DNA of 64,000 bases from Bog-105 sp965277435 (GCA_965277435.1 OZ255821.1:5952001-6016000); one strand, 5' to 3'. Shown: positions 8,096 through 17,426, counted from the stretch's first letter. Made by a program: numbers and translations. Notes: a model not told the origin generated them from the sequence alone.

Positions 8096-9478
8096 TTACT
8101 GCGCGCCGCGACTCAGCAGCATCACTTTGATGGTGTGAAAAATGATATAGAAATCGAGCGCCGGGGCGATGTGCTTGATGTAGTAGAGGTCGTATTCGAG
8201 TTTGATCATGGCGTCGAGTTGCGTGTCGCCATACTTGTGGTTGATCTGGGCCCACCCGGTAATGCCGGGTTTGACGGCCAGGCGCTGGCGGTAATACGGA
8301 ATCTGCTGGGCGAGCAGTTCGACGAATTCGGGTCGTTCGGGACGCGGGCCGACGATGGTCATGTCGCCTTTAACGACGTTCCAGAACTGAGGCAGTTCGT
8401 CGAGGCGCAGCTTGCGAAGCCATTTGCCGATAGAGGTGATCCGGGGGTCGTCTTTTTTGGCCCAGACAGCGCCGGTGCGGGCCTCGGCATCGACGTACAT
8501 GGAACGAAATTTGTAGAGGGTGAAAGTGCGGCCGTCGAGACCGACGCGGCGCTGGCGGTAAAAGATGGGCCCGGTGGATGTCAGACGCACGGCGAGGGCG
8601 GCCAGCAGCATAAAGGGCGAAGTGAGAATTGCGCCGACTACGCCGAGGATGAGCGAGTAGAACTGTTGGAACGCAATGGCCTGCGAGCGTGGGCCGAGCA
8701 TGGAAGAAAAGATCAGCTGGGACGGCTGGATCTTGCGGCTGCAGACGCGATGCAGGGCCATTTCGTAAGTGTCGGCGGCGTCTTCGATGCGCACGCCGCC
8801 AAAGCGGATTTCCAGCAGGTCTTGCACAGGCAGGCGGTTGCGGCGCTCGGCCATGCCGACGACAATGCGGGTGGGCTTGTGATCGGCGCAGACCTGGCGG
8901 ACTTCGTCAACCCGACCCAGGCAGGGAACAGCGAAATCGGACGGACCCTCTTCTTCAGCCAGGTAACCGAGGATGGAGTAGCCGAACTCGGGACGGTCCT
9001 GAATCTGGGCGATCACTTCCTGCAGGATGCTGGATGAGCCCATCAGGATTACGCGCTCGGAGCTTAGGCCGGCAACGATGTAGCGCCAGAAGATGATACG
9101 CCACAGGGGCAACGCTATGACAACCGCGAAGCTGCCGAGAACCATGAGCCAGCGGCCCAGAAGGACGTCGGGTTTGAGGTAGCCGACGAATGCCATAAGA
9201 AGGAGTGCACAGCCAACGGCGAGGCAAACCTGCTGGACAAGAACCACCCGTGAGGTGACGCGAAGACTGGTATATAAGTCCTGGAAGTAAAGAAATAAAA
9301 TAACCAAGCCGGTGACAACCAGCAGCTTCCAGTAATTGTTTTCCTCGAACAGATAGAAGCCCGGATCGAGGCCAAGTATCAGTAGGGCAAGCACATAGCA
9401 GGCCAGGATGAGGATGACTTCGGAGACCAGGAGCGCCACTACACTCGCCGGAATAAATACGCGAAAAAGACGAATCAC
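8096..9478 (-). CDS. Polyprenyl glycosylphosphotransferase (exopolysaccharide initiation)
   Basis: 460 residues. The N-terminal half has about four or five membrane helices (to about 115) and a CoA-binding-like domain (RVILMGSSSILQEVIAQIQD). The C-terminal half is the bacterial sugar-transferase domain: VRLTSTGPIFYRQRRVGLDG, FTLYKFRSMYVDAE, LRKLRLDELPQFWNVVKGDM, GPRPERPEF and KPGITGWAQINHKYGD. Such enzymes attach a sugar-1-phosphate to undecaprenyl phosphate, the first step of exopolysaccharide assembly. Length and N-terminus resemble the PEP-CTERM/XrtA-associated type. It stands alone; no Wzx, Wzy or other transferase is adjacent. Confidence 0.9.
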   Translation of the reverse strand: MIRLFRVFIPASVVALLVSEVILILACYVLALLILGLDPGFYLFEENNYWKLLVVTGLVILFLYFQDLYTSLRVTSRVVLVQQVCLAVGCALLLMAFVGYLKPDVLLGRWLMVLGSFAVVIALPLWRIIFWRYIVAGLSSERVILMGSSSILQEVIAQIQDRPEFGYSILGYLAEEEGPSDFAVPCLGRVDEVRQVCADHKPTRIVVGMAERRNRLPVQDLLEIRFGGVRIEDAADTYEMALHRVCSRKIQPSQLIFSSMLGPRSQAIAFQQFYSLILGVVGAILTSPFMLLAALAVRLTSTGPIFYRQRRVGLDGRTFTLYKFRSMYVDAEARTGAVWAKKDDPRITSIGKWLRKLRLDELPQFWNVVKGDMTIVGPRPERPEFVELLAQQIPYYRQRLAVKPGITGWAQINHKYGDTQLDAMIKLEYDLYYIKHIAPALDFYIIFHTIKVMLLSRGAQ

Positions 9479-9705
9479 GCGAAAATCTTGGGTCTAGGTT
9501 TGGAGTTTGAGTTAATCACGCAAGTTTCCAGGATACTGGAACAATCGAGCGAAGTAATGTCTGAATGTGAGAAGCGAGACCATTGTCACAAATTATTGAT
9601 TCTGCAGGAGGATCAAAGTGATTGGTCGTAGCCCCCGCATGTTATAAAGAGATATAGGATCAGAACGGTGCAGATTCTGTTCTGGGTCTTCCTTCGCAAG
9701 TTCTC

Positions 9706-10218
9706 ATGCTCCGCCTCACGAAGAAAGCCGATTATAGTTTGATCGCTCTGCGGCATTTCGCCATGCGCGCTTCTGAGACAGGTGGATCGGTCAGCGCGAA
9801 AGAGGTCTCGGACTCGTGTGGGATTCCCCTGCCGGTGTTATCGAAGCTGTTACAGAAGTTGGGCAAGAGCGGCTTCCTGCTTTCGGAATACGGGACGAAT
9901 GGCGGCTACCGATTGTCACGCGACCCGAGGCGCATCTCGGCGCTCGAAGTAATTCGCGCCATCGATGGACCGATTGTGCTGGCAAATTGCTTTACGGAAG
10001 ATGCCTACTGCGGACACGCCAGTCGCTGCACGGTGAAGCGCCCATTGAGGAAGATACACGACGGGATCCTGAGACTTCTCGAAGGAGTCAGCATCCAAGA
10101 TATGCTGCAGGACTCCGACGACGAGCGAAAAGAAACATTTTCAGGCTCGTTGGTGACGCTGGGAAGCGCGCCGAAGGGACTTGAGACGCAAAATCCCGTT
10201 AGGAAACAACAGATATGA
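9706..10218 (+). CDS. iscR: Rrf2-family iron-sulfur regulator IscR
   Basis: 170 residues. Winged-helix domain at 1-85 (LRLTKKADYSLIALRHFAM, GIPLPVLSKLLQKL, NGGYRLSRDP) followed by the cluster loop with Cys95, Cys102 and Cys108, close to the Cys92/98/104 set that binds [2Fe-2S] in E. coli IscR. As first gene of the cluster it should sense Fe-S supply and repress this operon. The 227-bp upstream spacer contains TATAAAGAGATATAGGA at about 9640-9657, a possible promoter region, but I could not fit a confident IscR operator. The stop overlaps the iscS start by 4 bp (ATGA). Confidence 0.93.
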   Translation: MLRLTKKADYSLIALRHFAMRASETGGSVSAKEVSDSCGIPLPVLSKLLQKLGKSGFLLSEYGTNGGYRLSRDPRRISALEVIRAIDGPIVLANCFTEDAYCGHASRCTVKRPLRKIHDGILRLLEGVSIQDMLQDSDDERKETFSGSLVTLGSAPKGLETQNPVRKQQI

Positions 10219-11429
10219 AATTGCCGATCTACATGGATAATCACGCGACCACCCAGCTGGACCCACGGGTGTTCGATGCAATGAAGCCTTTCTTCCTGGA
10301 AGCATTCGGTAATGCGGCATCCAGAAATCATGAGTTCGGTTGGAAAGCGGAAGAGGGGGTTGACAATGCCCGTAAGCAGATCGCCGAACTGATCGGTGCG
10401 ACGCCGAAAGAGATCGTCTTTACTAGCGGCGCGACGGAATCGAACAACCTGGCGTTGAAGGGCATTGCCGAGATGTATTCGGAACGCGGCAATCACATCA
10501 TCACGCAGGCGACGGAGCACAAAGCGGTGCTCGATACGTGCAAGCGGCTCGAGAAGGAAGGCGTCCGCGTGACCTACCTGCCGGTTCAGACGAACGGGCT
10601 GATCGATCTTGATCAACTGCGGGACGCGATCACGGACAAAACCATTCTGATTTCGATCATGTATGCCAACAACGAAATCGGCGTGGTGCAGCCCATGGCG
10701 GAGATCGGCAAGATCGCAAAAGAACGTGGTGTGTTGTTCCATAGCGATGCAGTGCAGGCAGTCGGCAAGATTCCGGTGAACGTGATGGCGGACGGGATCG
10801 ATGTGATGTCGCTGACCGGACACAAAATTTATGGACCGAAGGGTGTGGGCGCGTTATATGTGCGGCGACGCAACCCGCGCGTGCAGATTACGGCGCAGAT
10901 GGATGGCGGCGGACACGAGCGTGGAATGCGATCGGGCACTTTGAACGTCCCGGGCATCGTCGGCCTAGGTTTGGCTTGCGAGCTGGCGCGCAAAGAGATG
11001 ACCGAAGAATCGAAGCGCATGAGCTTTCTGCGAGACAAGCTGAAAGATCGTTTGATGCTGGATCTTGATGAGGTTTATGTGAACGGTACGATGGAGCACC
11101 ATCTGCCGAACAACCTGAACATCAGTTTCGCGTACGTGGAAGGTGAAAGCCTGCTGATGGGAATTAACGACATCGCGGTTTCGAGCGGATCGGCGTGCAC
11201 GTCGGCAACGCTTGAACCCAGCTACGTGCTGAAGGCATTAGGCGCGGGGGATGACATTGCACACTCGTCGATCCGTTTCGGGCTGGGCCGGTTCAATACG
11301 GAAGCGGAAGTGGATTACGTGGGCGATAAGGTAGTGGATGTGGTGCAAAAGCTGCGTGAACTTTCACCGTTGTACGAGATGGCGAAAGAGGGCGTGGACT
11401 TGAGCAAGGTGTCCTGGACGGCTCACTAA
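10215..11429 (+). CDS. iscS: Cysteine desulfurase IscS
   Basis: 404 residues, the usual IscS length. PLP-binding Lys204 lies in MSLTGHKIYGPKG and the persulfide-carrying Cys328 in VSSGSACTSATLEPS. The enzyme takes sulfur from cysteine and passes it to the scaffold IscU. Its start overlaps iscR by 4 bp and iscU follows after 53 bp. Confidence 0.97.
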   Translation: MKLPIYMDNHATTQLDPRVFDAMKPFFLEAFGNAASRNHEFGWKAEEGVDNARKQIAELIGATPKEIVFTSGATESNNLALKGIAEMYSERGNHIITQATEHKAVLDTCKRLEKEGVRVTYLPVQTNGLIDLDQLRDAITDKTILISIMYANNEIGVVQPMAEIGKIAKERGVLFHSDAVQAVGKIPVNVMADGIDVMSLTGHKIYGPKGVGALYVRRRNPRVQITAQMDGGGHERGMRSGTLNVPGIVGLGLACELARKEMTEESKRMSFLRDKLKDRLMLDLDEVYVNGTMEHHLPNNLNISFAYVEGESLLMGINDIAVSSGSACTSATLEPSYVLKALGAGDDIAHSSIRFGLGRFNTEAEVDYVGDKVVDVVQKLRELSPLYEMAKEGVDLSKVSWTAH

Positions 11430-11482
11430 AGCAGTTGTGCAGGAAATTTGAAAGCGCACTAGACTAAAGAAAGGGGAAGTAA

Positions 11483-11899
11483 ATGGCTTACTCAGACAAG
11501 GTTCTAGATCATTATTCGAATCCGCGGAACGTGGGCTCGCTCGACAAGAGCAGCAAGGACGTGGGCACCGGCATGGTGGGCGCGCCGGAATGCGGTGACG
11601 TGATGAAGCTGCAAGTTAAAGTAAACCCGGAGACTGGCGTGATTGAAGACGCGAAGTTCAAGACTTTCGGCTGCGGGAGCGCCATTGCGAGTTCCTCGCT
11701 GGCGACGGAGTGGTTGCGCGGGAAGACGGTCGACCAAGCTCTGGAGATTAAAAACACAGATATCGTGAGCGAACTGGCGTTGCCTCCAGTGAAGATTCAC
11801 TGCTCGGTTCTGGCGGAAGATGCTATCAAGGCTGCGATTGGCGACTACAAAGCAAAACAAAGTGTAGCTCCCAAAGTAGCCGAGACAGTAACGGCTTAG
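11483..11899 (+). CDS. iscU: Fe-S cluster scaffold IscU
   Basis: 138 residues. All three cluster-ligand cysteines are present: Cys37 in GAPECGDVMK, Cys64 in KTFGCGSAIASS, Cys107 in PPVKIHC. The HscA-recognition motif LPPVK is at 100-104. Assembles [2Fe-2S] clusters on sulfur from IscS and releases them with HscA/HscB, both encoded just downstream. A good ribosome-binding site (AAAGGGGAAG) precedes the ATG. Confidence 0.97.
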   Translation: MAYSDKVLDHYSNPRNVGSLDKSSKDVGTGMVGAPECGDVMKLQVKVNPETGVIEDAKFKTFGCGSAIASSSLATEWLRGKTVDQALEIKNTDIVSELALPPVKIHCSVLAEDAIKAAIGDYKAKQSVAPKVAETVTA

Positions 11900-11904
11900 C
11901 AGTC

Positions 11905-12294
11905 ATGGGTGAGTTGACACAGCTTAGCTCGCCAGAGCAAAGCCAGCCAGCGGCGGAGACCCAAGGTCCAAAACAGGTCTTTGTTACTCCGAAAGCAGTG
12001 CAGAAAATTCGCGACGCTTTCCAGCGGGAGGGCGTCTCGGGTGGTCTGCGACTGGGCGTACTCGGCGGCGGTTGTTCTGGATTAAGCTATCAATTCAAGT
12101 TTTCCCCGGAGCCGCGACCGCGCGATCATGTTTTTGAGTTCGGTGACGTTCGCGTCTTCGTAGATCCGAAAAGTATTTTGTTTTTGGATGGTATGACGCT
12201 TGACTGGAAGGATTCATTGATGCAGTCTGGCTTCGTATTCGAAAATCCGCACGCAACCAAGAGCTGCGGATGCGGCACTTCCTTCTCAGCGTAA
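11905..12294 (+). CDS. iscA: A-type Fe-S carrier IscA
   Basis: 129 residues. The HesB/IscA core begins after about 25 variable residues (VFVTPKAVQKIRDAF) and carries the three ligand cysteines: Cys57 in GGGCSGLSY and Cys121/Cys123 in the terminal KSCGCGTSFS. The N-terminal extension rich in Gln and Ser is longer than in E. coli IscA. Starts only 5 bp after iscU. Confidence 0.95.
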   Translation: MGELTQLSSPEQSQPAAETQGPKQVFVTPKAVQKIRDAFQREGVSGGLRLGVLGGGCSGLSYQFKFSPEPRPRDHVFEFGDVRVFVDPKSILFLDGMTLDWKDSLMQSGFVFENPHATKSCGCGTSFSA

Positions 12295-12349
12295 GCAACT
12301 CCTCCCTGGCGGGATGTGGAAAACGTCCCGCGCCTCTCCCTTTCTCGGT

Positions 12350-12940
12350 ATGTCTTCTTCCCTTCCCTCTAACTATTTTGATTTCTTCGAGCTGGATCGT
12401 AAGTTAGTTGTCGACGAAGAGTATTTGCAGAAACGCTTCTATGAGTTGAGCCGGCAGTGGCATCCAGATCGCTTTACACGCAAAGGAGCGGAAGAACAGG
12501 CACAATCGCTTGAGGCGACTTCCCTGCTCAACGATGGGTATCGCACGCTGCGCGATCCGGTGAAACGAGCAGAGTACTTGTTGACCGAAGAGGGATTTCC
12601 GATCGGCGAACAGCGTTCCAAAGATGTGCCGCCGGAGTTGCTAGAGGAAGTCTTCGAATTGAACATGGCGCTCGAAGAGATGAAGAGCGGGGATGAAATG
12701 GCGAGGCCACAACTGGAAGCCGCCAAGGAAACTTTTGGGTCTCTGCGCGGGCAAGTGGATCATGAACTCAAGATGCTTTTTTCCACGTATGATTCTGCCG
12801 AAGTACAGAGCGAGACGGCGAAGCAGGCTTTGCATGAGATTCGCGGGGTGCTGAACCGGCGGCGATATATCGAAAATTTACTGCGTGATGTGGATCGGGC
12901 TTTGAATCCAGTGGCAGAGGCGGTTGAGGATCAGCTGTAG
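12350..12940 (+). CDS. hscB: Co-chaperone HscB (J-domain)
   Basis: 196 residues from ATG 12350, chosen because it begins the conserved region (SNYFDFFELDRKLVVDEEYL); an in-frame upstream ATG at 12314 adds only 12 atypical residues. J-domain with the HPD motif in SRQWHPDRFT, then the C-terminal HSCB oligomerisation domain that binds IscU (LEEVFELNMALEEM, VLNRRRYIENLLRDVD). It presents IscU to HscA. The stop is directly followed by the hscA ribosome-binding region. Confidence 0.95.
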   Translation: MSSSLPSNYFDFFELDRKLVVDEEYLQKRFYELSRQWHPDRFTRKGAEEQAQSLEATSLLNDGYRTLRDPVKRAEYLLTEEGFPIGEQRSKDVPPELLEEVFELNMALEEMKSGDEMARPQLEAAKETFGSLRGQVDHELKMLFSTYDSAEVQSETAKQALHEIRGVLNRRRYIENLLRDVDRALNPVAEAVEDQL

Positions 12941-12964
12941 TTGCCGGGTGGCAGGAAAGACCTA

Positions 12965-14818
12965 ATGAGTACATTTCAAATTGACTTCGGTGAGAGCCGT
13001 ACATCTAAGATTGTCGGGATCGACCTTGGTACGACCAATAGCCTGGTCGCGTACATGGAATTGACTGGGCCCCGCATCGTGGAAGACGTCGAAGGCCGGA
13101 AGATTGTGCCTAGCGTGGTTTCACTGACGGCTGAGAACCGGCTGGTGGTGGGCGAGACCGCGCGCGAGTTGCTGTTGACGCACCCTGAGCGAACAGTGTA
13201 CTCGGTGAAGCGGCTGATGGGACGCGGGGTCGGCGACGTTCAGAACGAGCTGAAATTGTTTCCGTTTCGTATTGCCGGTGATAGCGAGTCGGTCATCCAG
13301 CTGGAGCTTGGGAACCGCACGTTTACCCCGCCGGAAATTTCGGCGGCAGTGCTGCGGCAGTTGAAGGAGAATGCGGAAGCAGAACTGGGTGCTTCGGTGA
13401 CCGAAGCAGTGATTACGGTTCCGGCTTATTTCAACGATGCCCAGCGGCAGGCGACGAAAGATGCCGGAAGACTGGCGGGACTGGATGTGCTGCGGCTGGT
13501 GAACGAGCCAACGGCAGCGTCGCTCGCGTATGGACTCGACAAACGCAAACAGGGCGTGATTGCGGTTTATGATTTTGGCGGCGGCACGTTCGATGTTTCG
13601 ATTTTGCGGTTGCACGATGGGATTTTCGAAGTTCTCGCAACGAATGGGGATACGCATCTGGGCGGCGACGACATAGACAATCTTCTGTTGCGCGTGGCGC
13701 TGGAGGATCTGCAGTCGGAGTGGGGCATGGATCTTTCGACCGATGCAGAGGGAGTACAGCGTCTGCGGCGGGCGGTGGTGCGGGCCAAAGAAGAATTATC
13801 GTTTGTGCCGGACACGAAGATCGAGCTCCATTATGCAGGCAAGCAATACGCACGGGCAATCGATCAAGCGTTGTTTGAGAAGTTGATTGCGCCGGTGGTG
13901 GAGAGGACGCTAGAGCCTTGCCGGGCTTGTCTGGCAGACGCTAAGTTGACGGCCGAACAAATCGACGAGGTAGTACTGGTAGGCGGATCGACGCGCATTC
14001 CGCTGGTGCGGTTAGCGGTCGAGCGGCTGTTCAAATCGAAACCGCATACGGAATTGAATCCGGATGAAGTGGTAGCCCTGGGCGCAGCGGTGCAAGCGGG
14101 TATCCTGGCGGGCGATGTAGAAGACCAGTTACTGCTGGATGTGACCCCGCTCTCGCTGGGGATCGAGACGATGGGTGGAGTGGTGTCGAAACTGATTCAT
14201 CGGAATTCGACGATTCCGGCGAGCGCTTCGGAGAGCTTCACGACGGCGGTGGACGGGCAACGGAACGTCTTGATCCATGTTCTGCAGGGAGAGCGCGAAC
14301 TGGTAAAGGATTGCCGCAGCCTGGCGCGGTTTGACTTGAAGGATGTGGCTCCGATGCCGGCCGGCTTTGCACGGATCGAAGTGCGTTTTCTGATTGATGC
14401 GAACGGCATATTGAATGTCACGGCGCGAGATGGGCGGACCGGGATCGAGCAGAGTGTGGAAGTGAAACCTTCGTATGGATTATCGGAACAGCAGGTCGGC
14501 GCGATGATCCAGGAATCTTACGATAATGCCGAGAGCGATATGCGGGAACGGCAGGTACGCGAGGCGCGGGTGGAAGCGGATAACGTGCTGGCAGCGGTGA
14601 AGAAGGCGCAACAAAGCGATGCGTGGGGAGCGCTCGACCCCGCGGAACGTGGGACGATCGAAGCGGCAATCCGCCATCTGCAGGGTGTGTATCACGGGAA
14701 CGATCATCATGCGATCAACGCGCAGCTGGAAGTGCTGAATCAGGCTACGCAAAATTTAGCCGAAGACATGATGAACACGGCAGTGCGCGGGGCGCTGCGC
14801 GGAACTAAAATCGATTGA
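12965..14818 (+). CDS. hscA: Hsp70-type chaperone HscA
   Basis: 617 residues from ATG 12965, which follows GGCAGGAAAGACC; an in-frame TTG at 12941 is less likely. Nucleotide-binding domain signatures are clear: KIVGIDLGTTNSLVAYM, AVYDFGGGTFDVSIL, EVVLVGGSTRIPLVR. The substrate domain begins with LLLDVTPLSLGIETMGG. Specific for IscU through LPPVK. Its end faces the LssY-like gene with only 9 bp between stops, and no ferredoxin (fdx) gene follows, unlike the E. coli order. Confidence 0.96.
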   Translation: MSTFQIDFGESRTSKIVGIDLGTTNSLVAYMELTGPRIVEDVEGRKIVPSVVSLTAENRLVVGETARELLLTHPERTVYSVKRLMGRGVGDVQNELKLFPFRIAGDSESVIQLELGNRTFTPPEISAAVLRQLKENAEAELGASVTEAVITVPAYFNDAQRQATKDAGRLAGLDVLRLVNEPTAASLAYGLDKRKQGVIAVYDFGGGTFDVSILRLHDGIFEVLATNGDTHLGGDDIDNLLLRVALEDLQSEWGMDLSTDAEGVQRLRRAVVRAKEELSFVPDTKIELHYAGKQYARAIDQALFEKLIAPVVERTLEPCRACLADAKLTAEQIDEVVLVGGSTRIPLVRLAVERLFKSKPHTELNPDEVVALGAAVQAGILAGDVEDQLLLDVTPLSLGIETMGGVVSKLIHRNSTIPASASESFTTAVDGQRNVLIHVLQGERELVKDCRSLARFDLKDVAPMPAGFARIEVRFLIDANGILNVTARDGRTGIEQSVEVKPSYGLSEQQVGAMIQESYDNAESDMRERQVREARVEADNVLAAVKKAQQSDAWGALDPAERGTIEAAIRHLQGVYHGNDHHAINAQLEVLNQATQNLAEDMMNTAVRGALRGTKID

Positions 14819-14827
14819 GCTGGTTTT

Positions 14828-17215
14828 TCAGAACACAAAACTGAGGCCTGCTACGGCCCGCTGCTCGCGCAACGGGCCACGCGGGCGAACGCTTTCCCGT
14901 ACTACGGTGTACTCATCGGAAGCGGATGGGTCATCCAGGTGGATTGAACGCTCAATGAAGTCAGGCTGTGGGCTGAGCGTTTCACGATAATCGAGGCGTC
15001 CGGTCCAATGGCGTGCAAAACGGTATTTGACACCGCCACCGTATTGCAGCCCAAATTGAAAAACTCCTCCTCCATCGAGAGGCGGATTGTTAGCGAAGTT
15101 GTAGGCGGCCAGAATCAAACCCACGTTGCGAAGACCGACTTTGAAAATGCCCGCGGAAGATTTAAAGGGCGTATCGGTGATGTGAAGCAGCTGGAAAGCC
15201 GGGCCGACGGCGACGTAGGGTCGAAAGCGTTTTTCGCGAGGACGTAAATTGGCGACGAAGGCATAGCCGAACTGATTGGTAAGCAGGCCGGTGGTTTCTT
15301 CCTGGTAACCGAGAGGTGGCTGTCCGGGATATCCGCTGAAGGATGCGCCGAGACGATACGAGCCGCGCTGATAGTCGAAGGAAAATTCGTTGGAGAAATA
15401 GCGCCACGAGTTGAGCGTGACGAAAGTGCCGATAGCCCAGCCGCTGCCGAGGCGATTTTGCAGGAACAGGTTGAAGGACGGGATGTCGGGCGTATGCGAT
15501 TGCAGAGCCAGATTCACGCTATCGAGCGTACTTCCAAAACGTAGCCAGCCACCTTCAACACCGATTTCGAATAAAGGTCCGCGCGTGGCGAGCAGATCGA
15601 CGGGCAACGGCTCGGGAGGCGGAGGGGCACGCCTGTTCGCTTGGCTGCCGGGGCGCAAGGTATCGGGAGTGCCGGCTTGGCTGCTGGGTGTATCGGACGC
15701 GAGCGGGATGGACTCTTCAATCGCCTGATCGTCCAGCGCTTGGGCAGCGGAATCTCGCGTCGTATCGCCCTTGTGTTTGAGGTAATGAACACCGAATTTG
15801 GCGCCCTCGAAGCCCTGGTAAATCAGATTGCCGCGATAGACATCGTTGCGGGTGATGAGAAAGCCCTGGCGGAAGCCGCGCTCGACTGCGTTGCCGGTGG
15901 CTGGACGATCGGGAGCCGCTTGCAGATCGATGGGATCGTGCGGATGCTCGCAATCGTTGAGCTGAAGGACGGCGACGCGTCTATCGGTTCTGAGGTCCTC
16001 GCCGGTGGCGTTGCGTGCGCCAGGCTGGATCCAGGGGCGCGGCAACAGTTGGGCCCCGGTGACACAGCCCGTAAAGAGGAGATCGTTGACGATTTTGAAG
16101 CGCTCGTGGTCGATGTTGGTATCGATGACATGGATGAAGGTTTTGTTTTTGCGGGAGAACTGGATGCCAACGTCCTGCGTGGAGGAAGCGGTGAGAACGG
16201 ATGCGCCATTCCAGGTTTCGGAGCGGAGCCAGATGCGCACGTGGTGGCGTTTGGAAAAGGTGTCGAGTGACTTGGAGTAAGTGGCGAGGGGGCGCTGTTC
16301 GTCGAGCAGCAGAGTAGACATAGGAGCGTTTTGATAGCGCTGATTTTCGGCGATGGAGCGGACCGTGAGAAAGCTGCTTTCTCCGTTGAGTCGATCGGAC
16401 TGAACCCAGCCGGCAGCGCGAAAAGCGCGTTCGAGAGTAGCCGGCGAACCGAGGAAGACGAGATTTGTCAAGTCGGATGGTTTGTTTGAGAACTCGGTAG
16501 CAGTACGATACGGCAGCGAACGAACAACATTTCGGAGTGCGAGTGCTTGCGCGGCCTCCGCTTGAATGGCGGGAAAAGGAGCGGCCGGCAGCGGAGGTAA
16601 CGTTACTGGGCGCGTCAGTTTGATGGCCAGTTCGGTGCCGGCCGGAAACCAGATCTCGGGTTCGGAGAAGCGGAGCATACGGGCGGACGCCGCATTGACA
16701 TAGATGTAAGCGATGGGATCGACCATGGCAAAGCCGGCAATCAGGTTATTAGCTCGATAACCGAGGGTTGCGGTTGAGCGAATGCCGCGAACGCGACCTT
16801 GCGGGTCGACGGTTTCGCGCGCATTATCGATTTCCGAAACCTGGGTTTGAATCTGGACGGAGAGGCCGGAGGGTAGCGTGAGATGAGTGAACTCGATCTG
16901 GAGTCGCGCCGTTTCGTGGAACAAACCGAGACCGACGCGGTGCACGCTGCGAATGGTACCGGCGATCGTGGCGCCTGCGGGAATCAGGAGTTGACGATTG
17001 GCAAAAGCGGGCGCAATTAGAACGGCATCGACCGGGTTGCCAGGCTTCGACGAGTAGGAGGCGAGAGAGTGAGTCAGGCGCAATTCGAGAACGGTGCCGG
17101 AGGCGAGTTGGATGGGGCTGTTGGTGGCGGTTTGGGAACTGGCGTGCGCCGCGCAGAGGGTCAAGACGAAAACAGCTAGGATAGGCCACAGCGGTGTTCG
17201 CCTACAATAAGGCAT
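14828..17215 (-). CDS. Exported LssY-like domain protein with C-terminal outer-membrane beta-barrel
   Basis: 795 residues from ATG 17215. This start is preferred because it opens a signal peptide (PLWPILAVFVLTLCAAHASS); the frame continues upstream but would read antisense through iscX. Residues about 290-440 match the LssY C-terminal domain (NLVFLGSPATLERAFRAAGW, RHHVRIWLRSE, SRKNKTFIHVIDTNIDHER). A Pro-rich linker follows and the last 220 residues alternate like an outer-membrane barrel and end in Phe (VAGLSFVF). Function unknown; LssY was named from a Legionella secretion cluster. It lies on the opposite strand inside the isc locus, and its start codon overlaps that of iscX within CATG. 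Confidence 0.75.
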   Translation of the reverse strand: MPYCRRTPLWPILAVFVLTLCAAHASSQTATNSPIQLASGTVLELRLTHSLASYSSKPGNPVDAVLIAPAFANRQLLIPAGATIAGTIRSVHRVGLGLFHETARLQIEFTHLTLPSGLSVQIQTQVSEIDNARETVDPQGRVRGIRSTATLGYRANNLIAGFAMVDPIAYIYVNAASARMLRFSEPEIWFPAGTELAIKLTRPVTLPPLPAAPFPAIQAEAAQALALRNVVRSLPYRTATEFSNKPSDLTNLVFLGSPATLERAFRAAGWVQSDRLNGESSFLTVRSIAENQRYQNAPMSTLLLDEQRPLATYSKSLDTFSKRHHVRIWLRSETWNGASVLTASSTQDVGIQFSRKNKTFIHVIDTNIDHERFKIVNDLLFTGCVTGAQLLPRPWIQPGARNATGEDLRTDRRVAVLQLNDCEHPHDPIDLQAAPDRPATGNAVERGFRQGFLITRNDVYRGNLIYQGFEGAKFGVHYLKHKGDTTRDSAAQALDDQAIEESIPLASDTPSSQAGTPDTLRPGSQANRRAPPPPEPLPVDLLATRGPLFEIGVEGGWLRFGSTLDSVNLALQSHTPDIPSFNLFLQNRLGSGWAIGTFVTLNSWRYFSNEFSFDYQRGSYRLGASFSGYPGQPPLGYQEETTGLLTNQFGYAFVANLRPREKRFRPYVAVGPAFQLLHITDTPFKSSAGIFKVGLRNVGLILAAYNFANNPPLDGGGVFQFGLQYGGGVKYRFARHWTGRLDYRETLSPQPDFIERSIHLDDPSASDEYTVVRESVRPRGPLREQRAVAGLSFVF

Positions 17216-17426
17216 GGCTGGCCTTACCTGGGAGCACACGGAAGACATCGCGTTGAGCCTCTTCGAAGCGCATCCCGACACCGATCCGACACACATCCGG
17301 TACACGGATTTGCATAAGTGGATTACTGAGTTACCGAATTTCAAGGATGACCCGGCGGCTTCTACCGAAGGCAAGCTCGAAGCGATTCAGATGGCATGGG
17401 TCGAAGAATTCCAGGATAGCGAGTGA
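17214..17426 (+). CDS. iscX: Fe-S assembly adaptor IscX
   Basis: 70 residues matching IscX (YfhJ): GLTWEHTEDIALSLFEAHPD, then RYTDLHKWITELPNF, then EGKLEAIQMAWVEEF. IscX is a small acidic protein that binds IscS and iron and tunes cluster assembly. In E. coli it ends the isc operon after fdx. Here it is separated from hscA by the 2.4-kb inverted LssY-like gene and starts within the same CATG as that gene, so its promoter must lie inside the neighbour's coding sequence. Confidence 0.92.
   Translation: MAGLTWEHTEDIALSLFEAHPDTDPTHIRYTDLHKWITELPNFKDDPAASTEGKLEAIQMAWVEEFQDSE

Noticed and set aside
8135..9037. 300-codon + strand frame antisense to the glycosylphosphotransferase
   Set aside because: The minus-strand gene has all family motifs; the antisense translation has no recognisable fold.
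9585..9700. IscR operator upstream of iscR
   Set aside because: The region is AT-rich and promoter-like, but no convincing type 1 or type 2 IscR site could be aligned by eye.
17216..17374. Upstream extension of the LssY-like protein by 53 residues
   Set aside because: It would run antisense through iscX and place the signal peptide internally.
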